Assembly: GCA_964557375.1 (NCBI GenBank)
Contig: CAZKZZ010000006.1
Span: 1 to 61,431, forward strand
Length of the DNA: 61,431 nt
Direction: 5' to 3'
Origin: CAZKZZ01 sp964557375
GTDB lineage: Bacteria; Spirochaetota; Spirochaetia; SPDA01; CAZJBZ01
Part shown: in pieces, positions 42,485-52,185 of the stretch
Numbering within the stretch: position 1 is the stretch's first letter
Layout: each line of letters begins with the position of its first letter
Notes under the pieces: model-generated
Told to the model about the DNA's origin: nothing
Seen by the model: the letters and a program-made list of their open reading frames with translations, nothing else
Database searches by the model: none
Made by a program: the position numbers and the translations under genes

Positions 42485-42856
42485 TCAATTGTTTTTCATT
42501 TTTTTCAGCCGCTTTACAGTTTCTAACATCTGTTCGAACTCCGTAGCTTTATGAAAAAAAAAGTCTGCTCCAGCTTCCATGCACGCTCTTTTATATTGCG
42601 GATATGGATAATGGGTAAACATTATGACCGTAGAATCGATGTGGTGTTCGCGGATTGATTTGAGAACATCGATTCCATTCCCTCCGATCATTTTAATGTC
42701 CAAGATCACAACATCCGGATGGCCTGTCTCGACCTGAGAGAGGGTATCGATAACATTCATAGATTTACCAATGATAGATACTCCCTCAATCTCAGAAAGC
42801 ATCGTTTCCAGCCGCTCACGCATAAGAGCGGAGTCATCCGCGATTAACACCGTCAT
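42485..42856 (-). CDS. Single-domain response regulator (CheY-like)
   Basis: 123 residues: LIADDSALMRERLE, phospho-acceptor in VVILDIKMIGGNG, FTHYPYPQYKRACMEAGADFFFHKATEFE. The active-site Lys follows FFFH where CheY has a KP pair, so it is closer to the DNA-free receivers of LuxR-type systems. It lies 94 bp downstream of the NarL-type regulator and kinase, and its transcript ends at the 42286-42330 terminator. Confidence 0.82.
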   Translation of the reverse strand: MTVLIADDSALMRERLETMLSEIEGVSIIGKSMNVIDTLSQVETGHPDVVILDIKMIGGNGIDVLKSIREHHIDSTVIMFTHYPYPQYKRACMEAGADFFFHKATEFEQMLETVKRLKKMKNN

Positions 42857-42950
42857 GTGTAGTTTAATGTTAATTGATTCGCGGAGTGAAAGAAATCAGA
42901 CGAACACTGATTTTTGTGTAGGACAAATGCCTACAAACCCTGGATACCGG

Positions 42951-43574
42951 TTATATGAGATTTCTCGAGAGAGCGTAATGGATGATGCGGGCGTTGTTTT
43001 CGAGATGCAGTTTTTCGAGAATCCGGGTACGATAGGTACTAACGGTTTTAACACTCAAATTGAGTACTTCCGCAATTTCGGTAACGGTTTTTCCGGAGGC
43101 GATATGGAGCATTACCTGATATTCACGGTTAGACAATTTGTCATGAAGATTCTCATTGTTTTCGACACCTTCTTGTAGAAGCTGGTCGGCGACGACGGAT
43201 GTAATATATTTGCTTCCGGAGGTGATTTTGCGTATCGCCGTTACCAGTTCTTCAGGGGCGCTTGCTTTATTGAGGTAACCCGAGGCCCCGTTTTTCATGA
43301 CCCGCAGAGCGTATTGGTCTTCCGGATGGATACTGAGAACGAGAACAGGAAGATCAGGAAACTCGAATTTGATTTCTCTCAATACATCGATACCGCTTTT
43401 CCCGGGCATCGAAATATCGAGTATGACGACGTTATAACTATTTTTGCGAATAAGAGGGAGTACCTGTTCCCCGCTGTTTGCTTCATCGATCCGGTTGATG
43501 CCGAGATCATCAGTGAGAATCTGTTTCAGTCCTCTCCGTATTATTTCATGGTCATCTGCAATTAAAGCTCTCAT
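42951..43574 (-). CDS. NarL/LuxR-family response regulator
   Basis: 207 residues. Receiver (1-120) with LIADDHEIIRRGL, VVILDISMPGKSG and YLNKASAPEEL; then a LuxR helix-turn-helix (LSNREYQVMLHIASGKTVTEIAEVLNLSVKTVSTYRTRILEKL). Its start overlaps the stop of the histidine kinase (ATGA), so they form a cognate pair. Likely a DNA-binding activator; targets unknown. Confidence 0.9.
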   Translation of the reverse strand: MRALIADDHEIIRRGLKQILTDDLGINRIDEANSGEQVLPLIRKNSYNVVILDISMPGKSGIDVLREIKFEFPDLPVLVLSIHPEDQYALRVMKNGASGYLNKASAPEELVTAIRKITSGSKYITSVVADQLLQEGVENNENLHDKLSNREYQVMLHIASGKTVTEIAEVLNLSVKTVSTYRTRILEKLHLENNARIIHYALSRNLI

Positions 43575-45025
43575 TCTCTGCTCGCCTGCTCCGGCAGCGG
43601 TACTACTGCATGTACCGTAGTGCCCTTCCCGAGATTACGCCGTATCAGTACATCACCTCCATATGAGAGGGCCCGCTCCTTCATTCCTATTAATCCGAAA
43701 GATTGGCTTCCGGTAATCTTTGATTGCTCAATACCTACGCCGTTGTCACTCACCTCGAGAACGAGCGATCCATCTTCCACTCTCAAGGATACCGTAATAG
43801 AAGAGGCTTGTGCATGTCTGGCTACATTGGTAAGTGCCTCCTGAAAAATACGAAACATGGTCGTTGCAAACTTCTTGTCCAGTTCCTTTCCGTTTAAATC
43901 GAGGTCCAGTATATATGCTGTTCCTGTCCGTTTTGCAAACTCTTCCGTTTCCCACTCGATTGCAGCGGAGAGATTCAAATCATCCAGTAGTACCGGGCGA
44001 AGCTGGGTCATCAGCTTTTGGACCGCCGAAACGTTCTGATCGATGAGCTCGAGCATCCCTTCGGTTTTTTGTTTCATCTTCTGATATAATTCGTCCTGTT
44101 CGGGAAGGTGTTTACTGAGCCAATAGAGGTCCATTTTCAGCGCGGTAAGCCCCTGGCCGAGTTCATCATGAATTTCACGCGAAATCATGGTTCGCTCCTC
44201 TTCCCGTACACTCTGTAGATGAGAAGCAAGGTTCCGCAAATTTTCCTGAGCTCTCATGTGGTCCGTTACGTCCCGGGCTATCTCGATCACACCCTCTATA
44301 TGGCCGTCTGCCCTGACCAGCGGCACACCGATACTCTCCCAAAGTGTTTCGCCGCGCGTTCCGTCTATTTCAGCAAAGTAAATACTTCCTTTATTGACTG
44401 TACCGGTTTCCAGTGCCTTTATTGACGGGCAATCTGCACACGGTTCGTCACGGTCGAAATACGCCTTGTAACAGCGCATACCGAGAGCATTGTTGTTTAT
44501 CTCCAGCGCTTTCCGGTTTGCCCATGTGATAACAAGGTTGTCGTTTAAAGAGAAAATCATATCGGGCAGACTGTCCAGGATGTCTCGAAGCTGCTCTTCA
44601 CGTTCACCGACAGTCTCGACTGCCTCGAGACGGGTGAGGTATTTGCTGAGTTTGTCGGCAAAGCCGGCGATCAGTTCTTTTTCGAACTTATCATAAAAAG
44701 TGAACTCTCCGCTTTCAGTATATAATGCCAGCGCTCCGCGTTCCTTTCCTCCGATAATAAGCGGTACTGTGTGTGATTGGACCATTTTCTCCGGTTGGAA
44801 GGATGTGTTCATATACACATCGTCATCGACGGTAAGAGCGGCAAACACTTTGTCCGGTTCATGCAGGCTCGCTGGAAGAACTTCCCGGATAAAGATATCG
44901 AGCACTTCTCTCCGGTCTTTGTTGCTGTCCGCTAATGTATTCAGTGCGTACAGGCCGTGAAGTTCGGAAATACGTTCTTTGAGCTCCTGTTCGGTCTGGT
45001 TTTTATTTGGATCCTTCGAGGTCAT
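43571..45025 (-). CDS. Cytosolic GAF-PAS histidine kinase (HisKA_3 family)
   Basis: 484 residues. GAF-like domain (about 25-135), PAS domain (about 145-265) containing a Cys cluster MRCYKAYFDRDEPCADCPS, then dimerisation/phosphoacceptor segment ISREIHDELGQGLTALKMD (His about 283) and HATPase with FQEALTNVARHAQA and VSDNGVGIE. No membrane segment. The Cys-rich PAS loop may hold a metal or sense redox state (inference). Translationally coupled to the NarL-type regulator. Confidence 0.88.
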   Translation of the reverse strand: MTSKDPNKNQTEQELKERISELHGLYALNTLADSNKDRREVLDIFIREVLPASLHEPDKVFAALTVDDDVYMNTSFQPEKMVQSHTVPLIIGGKERGALALYTESGEFTFYDKFEKELIAGFADKLSKYLTRLEAVETVGEREEQLRDILDSLPDMIFSLNDNLVITWANRKALEINNNALGMRCYKAYFDRDEPCADCPSIKALETGTVNKGSIYFAEIDGTRGETLWESIGVPLVRADGHIEGVIEIARDVTDHMRAQENLRNLASHLQSVREEERTMISREIHDELGQGLTALKMDLYWLSKHLPEQDELYQKMKQKTEGMLELIDQNVSAVQKLMTQLRPVLLDDLNLSAAIEWETEEFAKRTGTAYILDLDLNGKELDKKFATTMFRIFQEALTNVARHAQASSITVSLRVEDGSLVLEVSDNGVGIEQSKITGSQSFGLIGMKERALSYGGDVLIRRNLGKGTTVHAVVPLPEQASRE

Positions 45026-45089
45026 GTAACGAAGATAAGCATATCAGAATTTTTTGCTAGATACAATTGTGAGAAATTCATTAAAAGGA

Positions 45090-45140
45090 TTGTCAATTCC
45101 GTTTGTGAGCGTTATATTATGTTAACGATCGTTCGGTAAC
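45090..45140 (+). promoter_or_regulatory. Promoter and TetR-type operator of the efflux operon
   Basis: TTGTCA (45090-45095), 17-bp spacer, TATATT (45113-45118), then GTTAACGATCGTTCGGTAAC (45121-45140), a near-palindrome (16 of 20 positions symmetric) over the expected start site. This length and the CGATCGTTCG centre are typical of TetR-family operators, so the downstream regulator probably represses its own operon. Confidence 0.75.
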
Positions 45141-45159
45141 AAACTCTCAGGGGTAATGT

Positions 45160-46377
45160 ATGGCTTTATCTCAAAGCGAAATTATCACCACTGCTTTTCG
45201 GGAGTGGGGTAAGAGCAATTTCACAAACACCAGTCTCTCCTCTCTTTCCTCTTCTCTTGGTGTTACCAAAGCAGCAATGTACCGTCATTTCGGTAATAAA
45301 GATGAGCTTTTAGAAGGAATGCGTCAGACCGTACTGAGAGAGTTTTACAGACTGGCCGAACAATTTTGTGATCAAGGTCCCTACGGGTCTCTTGGGGAGC
45401 TGATTGATGCCTATCTCTCCGTGTTTTTTCTCTATTACCTGAAGAACCCGTATCATTTTCAGTTTTTTCTTCAGTACGTTGGTAAACAGGAAGAACTCCT
45501 CGACGGCGAGTTTAAACGGCACGCTAACCAAATTAAATCATTTTTTGTACCCCTTCTAAACGGGAACACTCACTCCGATCGGCCCGGCCATGAAACAGAT
45601 GTTATGTTCGATTATGTCCGGACTTCTCTCATTTTCTGGATTTCGCTTGTAATCCATCATGGAGGCCGGGTAACCAAAGAAAGGGCGGAAGAGCTGCGGA
45701 ACAATCTTGCAGAGTTTATTCTACACGGCATCCGGAGGGAAGAGCGGTTTAATATCACGGACTGGTCTTCCTTTGTGTCGGGGTGCAAGGTGAGTGAGAC
45801 GGAGATGCTCCCGCCGGACCGTATCTTTGCTGCTATTGCGGAAAATGTTGCGGAACACGGATTATGGCAGACAACGGTCGAACAGATAGCCGGTTCCCTG
45901 GGGATGAGTAAAAGCAGTCTCTATTTCTATTTTAAAAACAAGAAAGCGATGATCACTGCGATGCTCAGACGTGAACATAAACAGTTGATGTCTATATTCA
46001 AGAGTAAAGAAAACCAGTATGCCGAAATCGAAGAGAAACTCGGCTGCTATGCGATTATCGTTGCTTCTTACCTTCTCCAGAAGCCGTCGATACTTATTAC
46101 ATTCAATTGGCTTCGTATCCAGGGCATCGAAATAGAAATGAAAAAGCCGGATTTGAGTAAATTGGAAAAAGATTACGCTTTTTTAGTGGACTTGGTAGAA
46201 AACGCAGAGAAAGAGCTGCACGGACTGCGGACATTCGAACTGGTGAGTCTGCTAAACATGTCCATCGTCCGACAGGTCATGATCGATTTTCGTTCCGGAC
46301 TGTCCCGGAACCGGATATATAACCGAATACATTCGTTATTGAAGTGTTTTCATAACGGAATTGAAAGGAGAACGTGA
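45160..46377 (+). CDS. Regulator with two TetR-type DNA-binding domains
   Basis: 405 residues, about twice the size of normal TetR proteins. Domain 1: residues 1-50 (SQSEIITTAFREWGKSNFTNTSLSSLSSSLGVTKAAMYRHFGNKDELLE), followed by a helical ligand-type domain. Domain 2 starts about 222: DRIFAAIAENVAEHGLWQTTVEQIAGSLGMSKSSLYFYFKNKKAMI, again followed by helices. A monomer could mimic a TetR dimer, or bind two sites. Its stop overlaps the tolC-like start by one base. Preceded by a palindromic operator, so autorepression and efflux control are likely. Confidence 0.85.
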   Translation: MALSQSEIITTAFREWGKSNFTNTSLSSLSSSLGVTKAAMYRHFGNKDELLEGMRQTVLREFYRLAEQFCDQGPYGSLGELIDAYLSVFFLYYLKNPYHFQFFLQYVGKQEELLDGEFKRHANQIKSFFVPLLNGNTHSDRPGHETDVMFDYVRTSLIFWISLVIHHGGRVTKERAEELRNNLAEFILHGIRREERFNITDWSSFVSGCKVSETEMLPPDRIFAAIAENVAEHGLWQTTVEQIAGSLGMSKSSLYFYFKNKKAMITAMLRREHKQLMSIFKSKENQYAEIEEKLGCYAIIVASYLLQKPSILITFNWLRIQGIEIEMKKPDLSKLEKDYAFLVDLVENAEKELHGLRTFELVSLLNMSIVRQVMIDFRSGLSRNRIYNRIHSLLKCFHNGIERRT

Positions 46378-48002
46378 TGAAAAAACGATATTTTATGGTG
46401 ATTACACTGCTCCTGATATCTGCAGCTGTACGTGTTACCGCGATTTATGCGGAGGGTGCCCAGGAACCGGACCCCGAAAAACAGCAGCGGATAGAAGAAC
46501 AGCGTGAGAAAAAGACGCGAATCGAAATCGAGAGGGTCGAAACCAAAACACGACCTGAACGTCCCACCGACGCTTTGATCGATGACGGCTCGCTTAGCCT
46601 CGATGTCGAAGGGGTTGTTGATTTTGCCCTCGCTAATAATTTAGGCATTATCTCGGAAAAACTGGCCCTCTCCATCAAAAAGAGGGCCAGGAATACGGTG
46701 TTCAACAAGTTCTACCCCACCGCCCAGGTAAGCGGTACCCTCTCCAGGATGCACGAAGAGCCCGACGATGTCGAGTTTCTCGCCCCGGTGGACCCTGAAG
46801 ATATGGAAGATTCCGGGTTGTACGANNNNNNNNNNNNNNNNNNNNNNNNNNNNNNNNNNNNNNNNNNNNNNNNNNNNNNNNNNNNNNNNNNNNNNNNNNN
46901 NNNNNNNNNNNNNNNNNNNNNNNNNGACCACACCTGGAACGTGGGTGCCAAGCTGGATTTCAGCCTCACTCTTTCCGCAGCGCTCTTTTTCGGGATAAAA
47001 GCCACGGTGCTCGACTACGAGTCCGGCCGGTTGAGCCTGGAGACTACACGGAAAAAACTTGCCAGGGACGTAAAGAAACAGTTTTACAACTTACTCCTCA
47101 TGGAAGAAAACATCGCACTCATGGAGAGAAAAATCGAAACGGCCAGGGACCGGTACGAACAGGCCGGAGTAAACTACGAAAACGGGCTCGTTTCCGAATA
47201 CTCCATGCTCAGTGCTCAGGTGGCCCTGGAAAACCTGAAACCGAGCCTGGAAAGCATGAGAACGGGCTACCGATCCGCCCTGCTCGGTTTTAAACACCAG
47301 CTCGGGATGCCGCTCGGCACGAAACTGACGCTGAAGGGTGAAATCGAACCGGAAACGCTCGACCTGGAGGCGGACGCATTGATGGACGGGTACATTGCGA
47401 ACCGGCTAGACATCCAGTCTCTGGTAAAACAGATCGAGATGATCCGAAATTCCAGAGACGCTACCATTGCCCAGATGACCCCGAGTGTGACCTTTCTTCT
47501 CAACTTCGATACCAATTTTATGAATGATCCGTTCGAAGATGACTGGTTCGAAGATGTGGAAGAAGATTGGGTTCAGCGTAACGGTATGTTCGCTGTTACC
47601 CTGGCCCTCTCTTTAGACCAGCTTCTTCCGTTCTCTCAGAGCTGGGTAAGTATTGCCGATTCGAAGGACAGCATAAGACAGATGCAGACTAACCTTTCTC
47701 AGGCGATCCGCGGTGCTGAGATGGAGATCGCGAATATCATTATGAACCTGGAAAAATCGGCGGAGTCCATCGAAACGCTCAAGATGAATGTACAGCTTGC
47801 AGAGCGTGCCTACAATATGGCTGAAGAGGCGTACAACGCGGGTACGAGAGAGCTCTTGGAAGTCAAAGAGGCCGAAGATGAGCTCAACAACGCGCGGATC
47901 AAGGTGCTCGAAGAAAAGTACAGCTATACGACCGGTCTGCTCGACTTAGAATACGCGCTCAATACAACTATGGAAGAAATAAGGGATAGGTATTATGAAT
48001 AG
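46377..48002 (+). CDS. TolC-family outer-membrane efflux protein (interrupted by assembly gap)
   Basis: Signal peptide (MKKRYFMVITLLLISAAVRVTAIYA), a charged coil, then the TolC repeat pattern: LSLDVEGVVDFALANNLGIISEKL, the long alpha-barrel segments around ARDRYEQAGVNYENGLVSEYSML and AERAYNMAEEAYNAGTRELLEVKEAEDELNNA. 100 N lie at 46826-46925 inside the N-terminal half; the frame is the same on both sides if 100 is taken literally. ATG at 46377 has AAAGGAG six bases upstream. Forms the exit duct of the pump below; overlaps the next gene by 8 bp. Confidence 0.88.
   Translation: MKKRYFMVITLLLISAAVRVTAIYAEGAQEPDPEKQQRIEEQREKKTRIEIERVETKTRPERPTDALIDDGSLSLDVEGVVDFALANNLGIISEKLALSIKKRARNTVFNKFYPTAQVSGTLSRMHEEPDDVEFLAPVDPEDMEDSGLYXXXXXXXXXXXXXXXXXXXXXXXXXXXXXXXXXXDHTWNVGAKLDFSLTLSAALFFGIKATVLDYESGRLSLETTRKKLARDVKKQFYNLLLMEENIALMERKIETARDRYEQAGVNYENGLVSEYSMLSAQVALENLKPSLESMRTGYRSALLGFKHQLGMPLGTKLTLKGEIEPETLDLEADALMDGYIANRLDIQSLVKQIEMIRNSRDATIAQMTPSVTFLLNFDTNFMNDPFEDDWFEDVEEDWVQRNGMFAVTLALSLDQLLPFSQSWVSIADSKDSIRQMQTNLSQAIRGAEMEIANIIMNLEKSAESIETLKMNVQLAERAYNMAEEAYNAGTRELLEVKEAEDELNNARIKVLEEKYSYTTGLLDLEYALNTTMEEIRDRYYE
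46826..46925. other. Assembly gap (100 N) inside the TolC-like gene
   Basis: Exactly 100 N, with no shared sequence at the flanks. True length unknown; the missing part is in the first beta-barrel/coil region of the protein. Confidence 0.95.
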
Positions 48003-48966
48003 AAAGATATATATAACAGGAGCCCTCCTCCTTGCACTTGCCGTGTTATTCGGCGGATGCGAAAAATTAAGAGAACGTCTGCCTGAAGGGATGGCCCCGC
48101 CGGGAGGACCAGGTGCTGAAGCAGGTCAAGCCGAGGAAGAAGAGACGGTATTTGCTGTCAATACCACCGCAGCGGTAGAGGGCGAGATTATCGATTATAT
48201 CGAACTGACCGGAGAGGTAATTACTCGTGCCAACGTGGACGTGTATGCCGACACGGTCGGAAAGCTCTCCAAACTGACCATCGATGTCGGATCGTGGGTC
48301 GAAAAGGACCAGGTAATAGGGGAGGTGGACCCCTCGAAACCGGGCATGAAGTTCGTCCCCTCGCCGGTCAAATCCCCCATCTCGGGGACTGTTATCGAGA
48401 TACCGGTCGAGATCGGCTCGACCATTACCCAATCGGTACCGGTGGCGAGGGTCAGCCGCACCAGCGAAAAACAGGTCCGCACCTTTGTACCCGAGAAATA
48501 CATCTCCAAAATGCAGTACGGGCTCAACGCAGTACTCCGTTTTGCAGCCTACCCGGAGGAACGGTTTACGGCACGGCTTGCAGAAATGAGCCCTGTTGTC
48601 GACCCCCAATCGAGAACGCTGGAAATCAAACTCAATTTTACCCGTAATTATCCGGGAATAAAACCGGGGATGTTCACCGAACTGAAAATAATAACCGAGG
48701 AAAAATCCGGTATTGTAAAGGTGCCGATCGACTGCCTCGTAAAACGATATGGAGAATATTCAGTTTTTGTCGTAACCGAAGAAGGAAGGGTGGAACAGCG
48801 TACGATAAAACCCGGCATCCAGATAGACAATAAAGTTGAAGTTGTCGAGGGGTTAGCCCCCGGCGATAAGGTGGTAATCCGGGGCCAAACCTTGTTGGAA
48901 GATGGTGCAAAAGTGCGGGTAATCGACGAAGTTGAACCGCTTGCAGCCGAAGATACGGTCAGTTAG
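47995..48966 (+). CDS. RND efflux membrane-fusion lipoprotein
   Basis: 323 residues. Lipobox LFGGC (Cys22). Barrel-sandwich/lipoyl halves VDVYADTVGKLSKLTIDVGSWVEKDQVIGEVDPS and SPVKSPISGTVIEIPVEIGSTITQSVPVARV; beta-barrel RTFVPEKYISKMQYGLNAVLRF; C-terminal VVEGLAPGDKVVIRGQTLLEDGAKV. There is almost no alpha hairpin between the lipoyl halves (only ~10 residues), so docking to TolC would rely on other contacts. Linker between inner-membrane pump and TolC. Confidence 0.9.
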   Translation: MNRKIYITGALLLALAVLFGGCEKLRERLPEGMAPPGGPGAEAGQAEEEETVFAVNTTAAVEGEIIDYIELTGEVITRANVDVYADTVGKLSKLTIDVGSWVEKDQVIGEVDPSKPGMKFVPSPVKSPISGTVIEIPVEIGSTITQSVPVARVSRTSEKQVRTFVPEKYISKMQYGLNAVLRFAAYPEERFTARLAEMSPVVDPQSRTLEIKLNFTRNYPGIKPGMFTELKIITEEKSGIVKVPIDCLVKRYGEYSVFVVTEEGRVEQRTIKPGIQIDNKVEVVEGLAPGDKVVIRGQTLLEDGAKVRVIDEVEPLAAEDTVS

Positions 48967-48978
48967 TGGAGTGCTTAT

Positions 48979-51900
48979 ATGAGTTTACCTAAGACAGTAG
49001 TTAATCGTCCCACAACGGTAGCAATCATTTTTATCATCCTCATCGGGCTCGGGCTGTATTCCGCTTCGGACCTGTCAATTGACCTGTATCCGGAAATAGA
49101 TCCTCCGATCCTGGTCATCTTTACCGATTATCCGGGGGCAGGCCCGGAGGAAGTCGAGAAATCTGTTACCCGCCCACTCGAAGGTGTCTTGAGTAACGTG
49201 GGTAATATCGAGAGTATCACTTCGACCTCTTCCGAAGGCTCGAGCCAGGTCATGATCGAGTTTACCTGGGGTACGGAGATGGCGGAGGCGTCGAATGACG
49301 TACGGGACAAACTGGAGTTTGCAAAAGGATACCTTCCCGACGAGGCGGAATCCCCCCAGATTTTCAAATTTGACCCGGCCATGCTTCCTATTCTCAATCT
49401 GGTTATAACCGGAAACCGAACACCGGAAGAGCTGCGGGAGATCGCTGAAAAAATCGTACAGCCGCGGCTCGAACAGGTCGAAGGGGTCGCCATGGCAAGC
49501 GTTTCCGGCGGAAGAGAGAGGGTAATCAGAGTTGAGATTCCCCATGACCGGCTTGCCGCTTATGATTTGACCCTGAACCAGATAGCGAACATGATGCGGG
49601 GACAGAACGTTCAAATCAGTGCGGGCAGTATCACCGAGGGGACCAAAACCTATCTAGTCCGTACTTCCGGTGAATACCAGAATATCGAGCAGATAAAAAA
49701 TACGGTCATCGCCTACAAAGGTGCACCGCCGTCACAGCGTAATCCGGAGAGCAGTTTGAAAACGGTCCGGCTGCGGGATGTCGCCCAGGTGTACGACGGG
49801 TACCGGGAGGAGCAGAGCAACGTTATCATCAACGGAGAGCCGGGAGTGTATCTCACCATTCAGAAGCAGAGCGGGACCAACTCGGTAAAAACGGCGGACA
49901 ACGTTATTGCCAGGCTCGATAAAATCAATCAGGAAGTACCCTTAGGGACCAAAGTATCGGTTATCTCCGATACGACAAAAATAATACGGGCCTCTCTCAA
50001 CCAGGTCTCCTCTTCCGCTATTCTGGGCGGGTTGTTCGCGGTTATCGTCCTGTTCGTATTTTTACGCAGCTTGAAGAGTACTATCATAGTCGGACTGTCG
50101 ATCCCCATCTCCATCGTCATCACGCTGATGTTCATGCACTTTTTCGACCTTACCCTCAATATGATGACCTTAGCAGGGCTTGCACTCGGGGTGGGTATGC
50201 TCGTGGACAACTCCATCGTTATTCTCGAAAACATATTCAGGTACCGGGAAAAGGGAGCAAAGCTGACCGCTTCCGCAATTTTAGGGTCCCAGGAGATGCT
50301 CAACGCGATCATGGCATCGACCCTTACCACACTATCCGTATTTGCTCCTCTGGTGATGTTCAAGAACCAGCTCGATATGATCGGAGAGATGGTAAGCGGG
50401 CTGGCGTTTACCGTGGTCATTGCCCTCGTCTCTTCCCTGGTCGTTGCTATCTTTCTGGTTCCGGTCCTTTCGAGCAGGTACCTCCCCATTGCTTCGCGTA
50501 AACAGCGTCCGCTGCGGGGACCGGTAAAGTATCTGGATAAGGCACTGGAATGGTTTTTCAACGGGTTGGATACGATCTACAAGGCAATTCTCAGGTTCGT
50601 ATTGAGAATTCGGTGGCTCGTGGTGTTTCTCATGATTGTCCTCCTTTTCGGCAGTTTGCTCTTTATCCCTGTAGCGGGGTTCGAGCTCATGCCCACTATG
50701 GGTGAGGATTCGGTAACGGTACAGGTCGAACTTCCCATCGGGACCAAACTGGATGTGACCAAGCAGGTGATGCGGCAGCTCGAAACACTCGTAAAGAAAG
50801 AGATAAACGGGTATGAGAATATCATCGTTACCGCGGGGGAGCGGGGCTTTTTCGGATTCTTGGGGGCAAGTATGTCCAATAGAGGGAACCTCACCGTTAC
50901 CCTCCCTCCCTTCGAAGAACGCATTGACAGCTCCGAGACGGTAAAACAGAAATTGAGGGAACATTTTGATGATTTTCCTGCGGCGGTCTTCTCTTTCTCC
51001 GGCGGGGGCATGGGTTTTTCCACCAATCCGGTGGACATTCTGGTCAAGTCCAACGATCTGGAAAAGGGCAAGCAAACAGCTACGATAATCAAGCGGCTCA
51101 TTGAGGACCATGTTCCCCAGGTAACCGAACCCTCGGTCGATCTTCAGGAAGGACGCCCCCAGGCTGAGATCTTTATCGACCGGGACAAGGCGTACTCTTT
51201 GGGTCTGGACATCTACTCCATCGGACAGGAGATAAAGGCCAACATTGACGGCATCACCGCCTCGAAATTCCGGGAGGGCGGCTCCGAATACGATATTCTG
51301 GTAATTGTCGGAGAAGAGGACAGGGACGAGATTCCCGATATCAATAAAATCTTTGTGGTAAACAATATGGGAGACCGGATCCCCCTCGCCAGCATTGCTT
51401 CGGTTGAAAAAACGACCGGTCCCATCAGCATCTCGAGGGAAAACCAGACGAGGGTCATCCACGTAACCGGAGGGGTACGTCCCGGTACTTCCATTGATCA
51501 GGTCGAGATCGAAGTACGGAATCTTATCACTTCCGAAATACCGGCGGATGAGGACGTGGTCATCGAGTTTTCCGGTGATTATTCCGACCTCATGACCTAT
51601 GGAAAGAATTTTATCATCATCATCCTGATTTCGGTATTCCTCGTCTTCGGAGTCATGGCCAGCCAGTTCGAATCGTTCCTCGACCCGTTTATCATCTTTT
51701 TCACCATGCCGCTGCTGCTGATCGGGGTCATCGCAATGAACGTGCTCACCGGAGAGATGTTCTCTCTGTTTACGGCGGTCGGTCTTGTTATGCTGGTTGG
51801 AATCGTTGTCAACAACGGGATTGTACTCGTGGATTATACCAACCTGATGCGTAAGCGCGGATTGTCCATCAATGAAGCGTGTATCGAAGCGGGAGGGAAC

Positions 51901-52185
51901 AGGCTGCGGCCCATTCTCATGACGACCCTCACCACCATCCTTGCCCTCATTCCTATGTCTTTCTTTCAGGGAGAAGGGGCTGAGCTGGTACAGCCGATCG
52001 GGAAAACAGTTATCGGGGGGCTTGCAGTCAATACCGTCCTCACCTTGGTTTTCGTTCCTGTGGTTTACTCGCTCTTAAACGGTTTAGCTGATCGAAGGAA
52101 GAAACGAAGAGAAGAACGGCGGATAAGACGAATGGAAGCTGAAAAGAAACGGGTATTGGAGAGGAGAACAGATGAAACGACTTGA
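48979..52185 (+). CDS. RND-family efflux pump (HAE1-like)
   Basis: 1068 residues, twelve membrane segments with two large periplasmic loops. PKTVVNRPTTVAIIFIILIGLGLYSA at the N-terminus, DYPGAGPEEVEKSVTRPLE in the porter domain, and TM4 GVGMLVDNSIVILENIFRYRE, where Asp is followed by Asn instead of the Asp-Asp pair of AcrB. The HAE1 subtype is inferred from the porter region; no heavy-metal (CzcA) signature. Proton-driven export of hydrophobic compounds. The C-terminus is a basic tail overlapping the next gene by 14 bp. Confidence 0.92.
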   Translation: MSLPKTVVNRPTTVAIIFIILIGLGLYSASDLSIDLYPEIDPPILVIFTDYPGAGPEEVEKSVTRPLEGVLSNVGNIESITSTSSEGSSQVMIEFTWGTEMAEASNDVRDKLEFAKGYLPDEAESPQIFKFDPAMLPILNLVITGNRTPEELREIAEKIVQPRLEQVEGVAMASVSGGRERVIRVEIPHDRLAAYDLTLNQIANMMRGQNVQISAGSITEGTKTYLVRTSGEYQNIEQIKNTVIAYKGAPPSQRNPESSLKTVRLRDVAQVYDGYREEQSNVIINGEPGVYLTIQKQSGTNSVKTADNVIARLDKINQEVPLGTKVSVISDTTKIIRASLNQVSSSAILGGLFAVIVLFVFLRSLKSTIIVGLSIPISIVITLMFMHFFDLTLNMMTLAGLALGVGMLVDNSIVILENIFRYREKGAKLTASAILGSQEMLNAIMASTLTTLSVFAPLVMFKNQLDMIGEMVSGLAFTVVIALVSSLVVAIFLVPVLSSRYLPIASRKQRPLRGPVKYLDKALEWFFNGLDTIYKAILRFVLRIRWLVVFLMIVLLFGSLLFIPVAGFELMPTMGEDSVTVQVELPIGTKLDVTKQVMRQLETLVKKEINGYENIIVTAGERGFFGFLGASMSNRGNLTVTLPPFEERIDSSETVKQKLREHFDDFPAAVFSFSGGGMGFSTNPVDILVKSNDLEKGKQTATIIKRLIEDHVPQVTEPSVDLQEGRPQAEIFIDRDKAYSLGLDIYSIGQEIKANIDGITASKFREGGSEYDILVIVGEEDRDEIPDINKIFVVNNMGDRIPLASIASVEKTTGPISISRENQTRVIHVTGGVRPGTSIDQVEIEVRNLITSEIPADEDVVIEFSGDYSDLMTYGKNFIIIILISVFLVFGVMASQFESFLDPFIIFFTMPLLLIGVIAMNVLTGEMFSLFTAVGLVMLVGIVVNNGIVLVDYTNLMRKRGLSINEACIEAGGNRLRPILMTTLTTILALIPMSFFQGEGAELVQPIGKTVIGGLAVNTVLTLVFVPVVYSLLNGLADRRKKRREERRIRRMEAEKKRVLERRTDETT

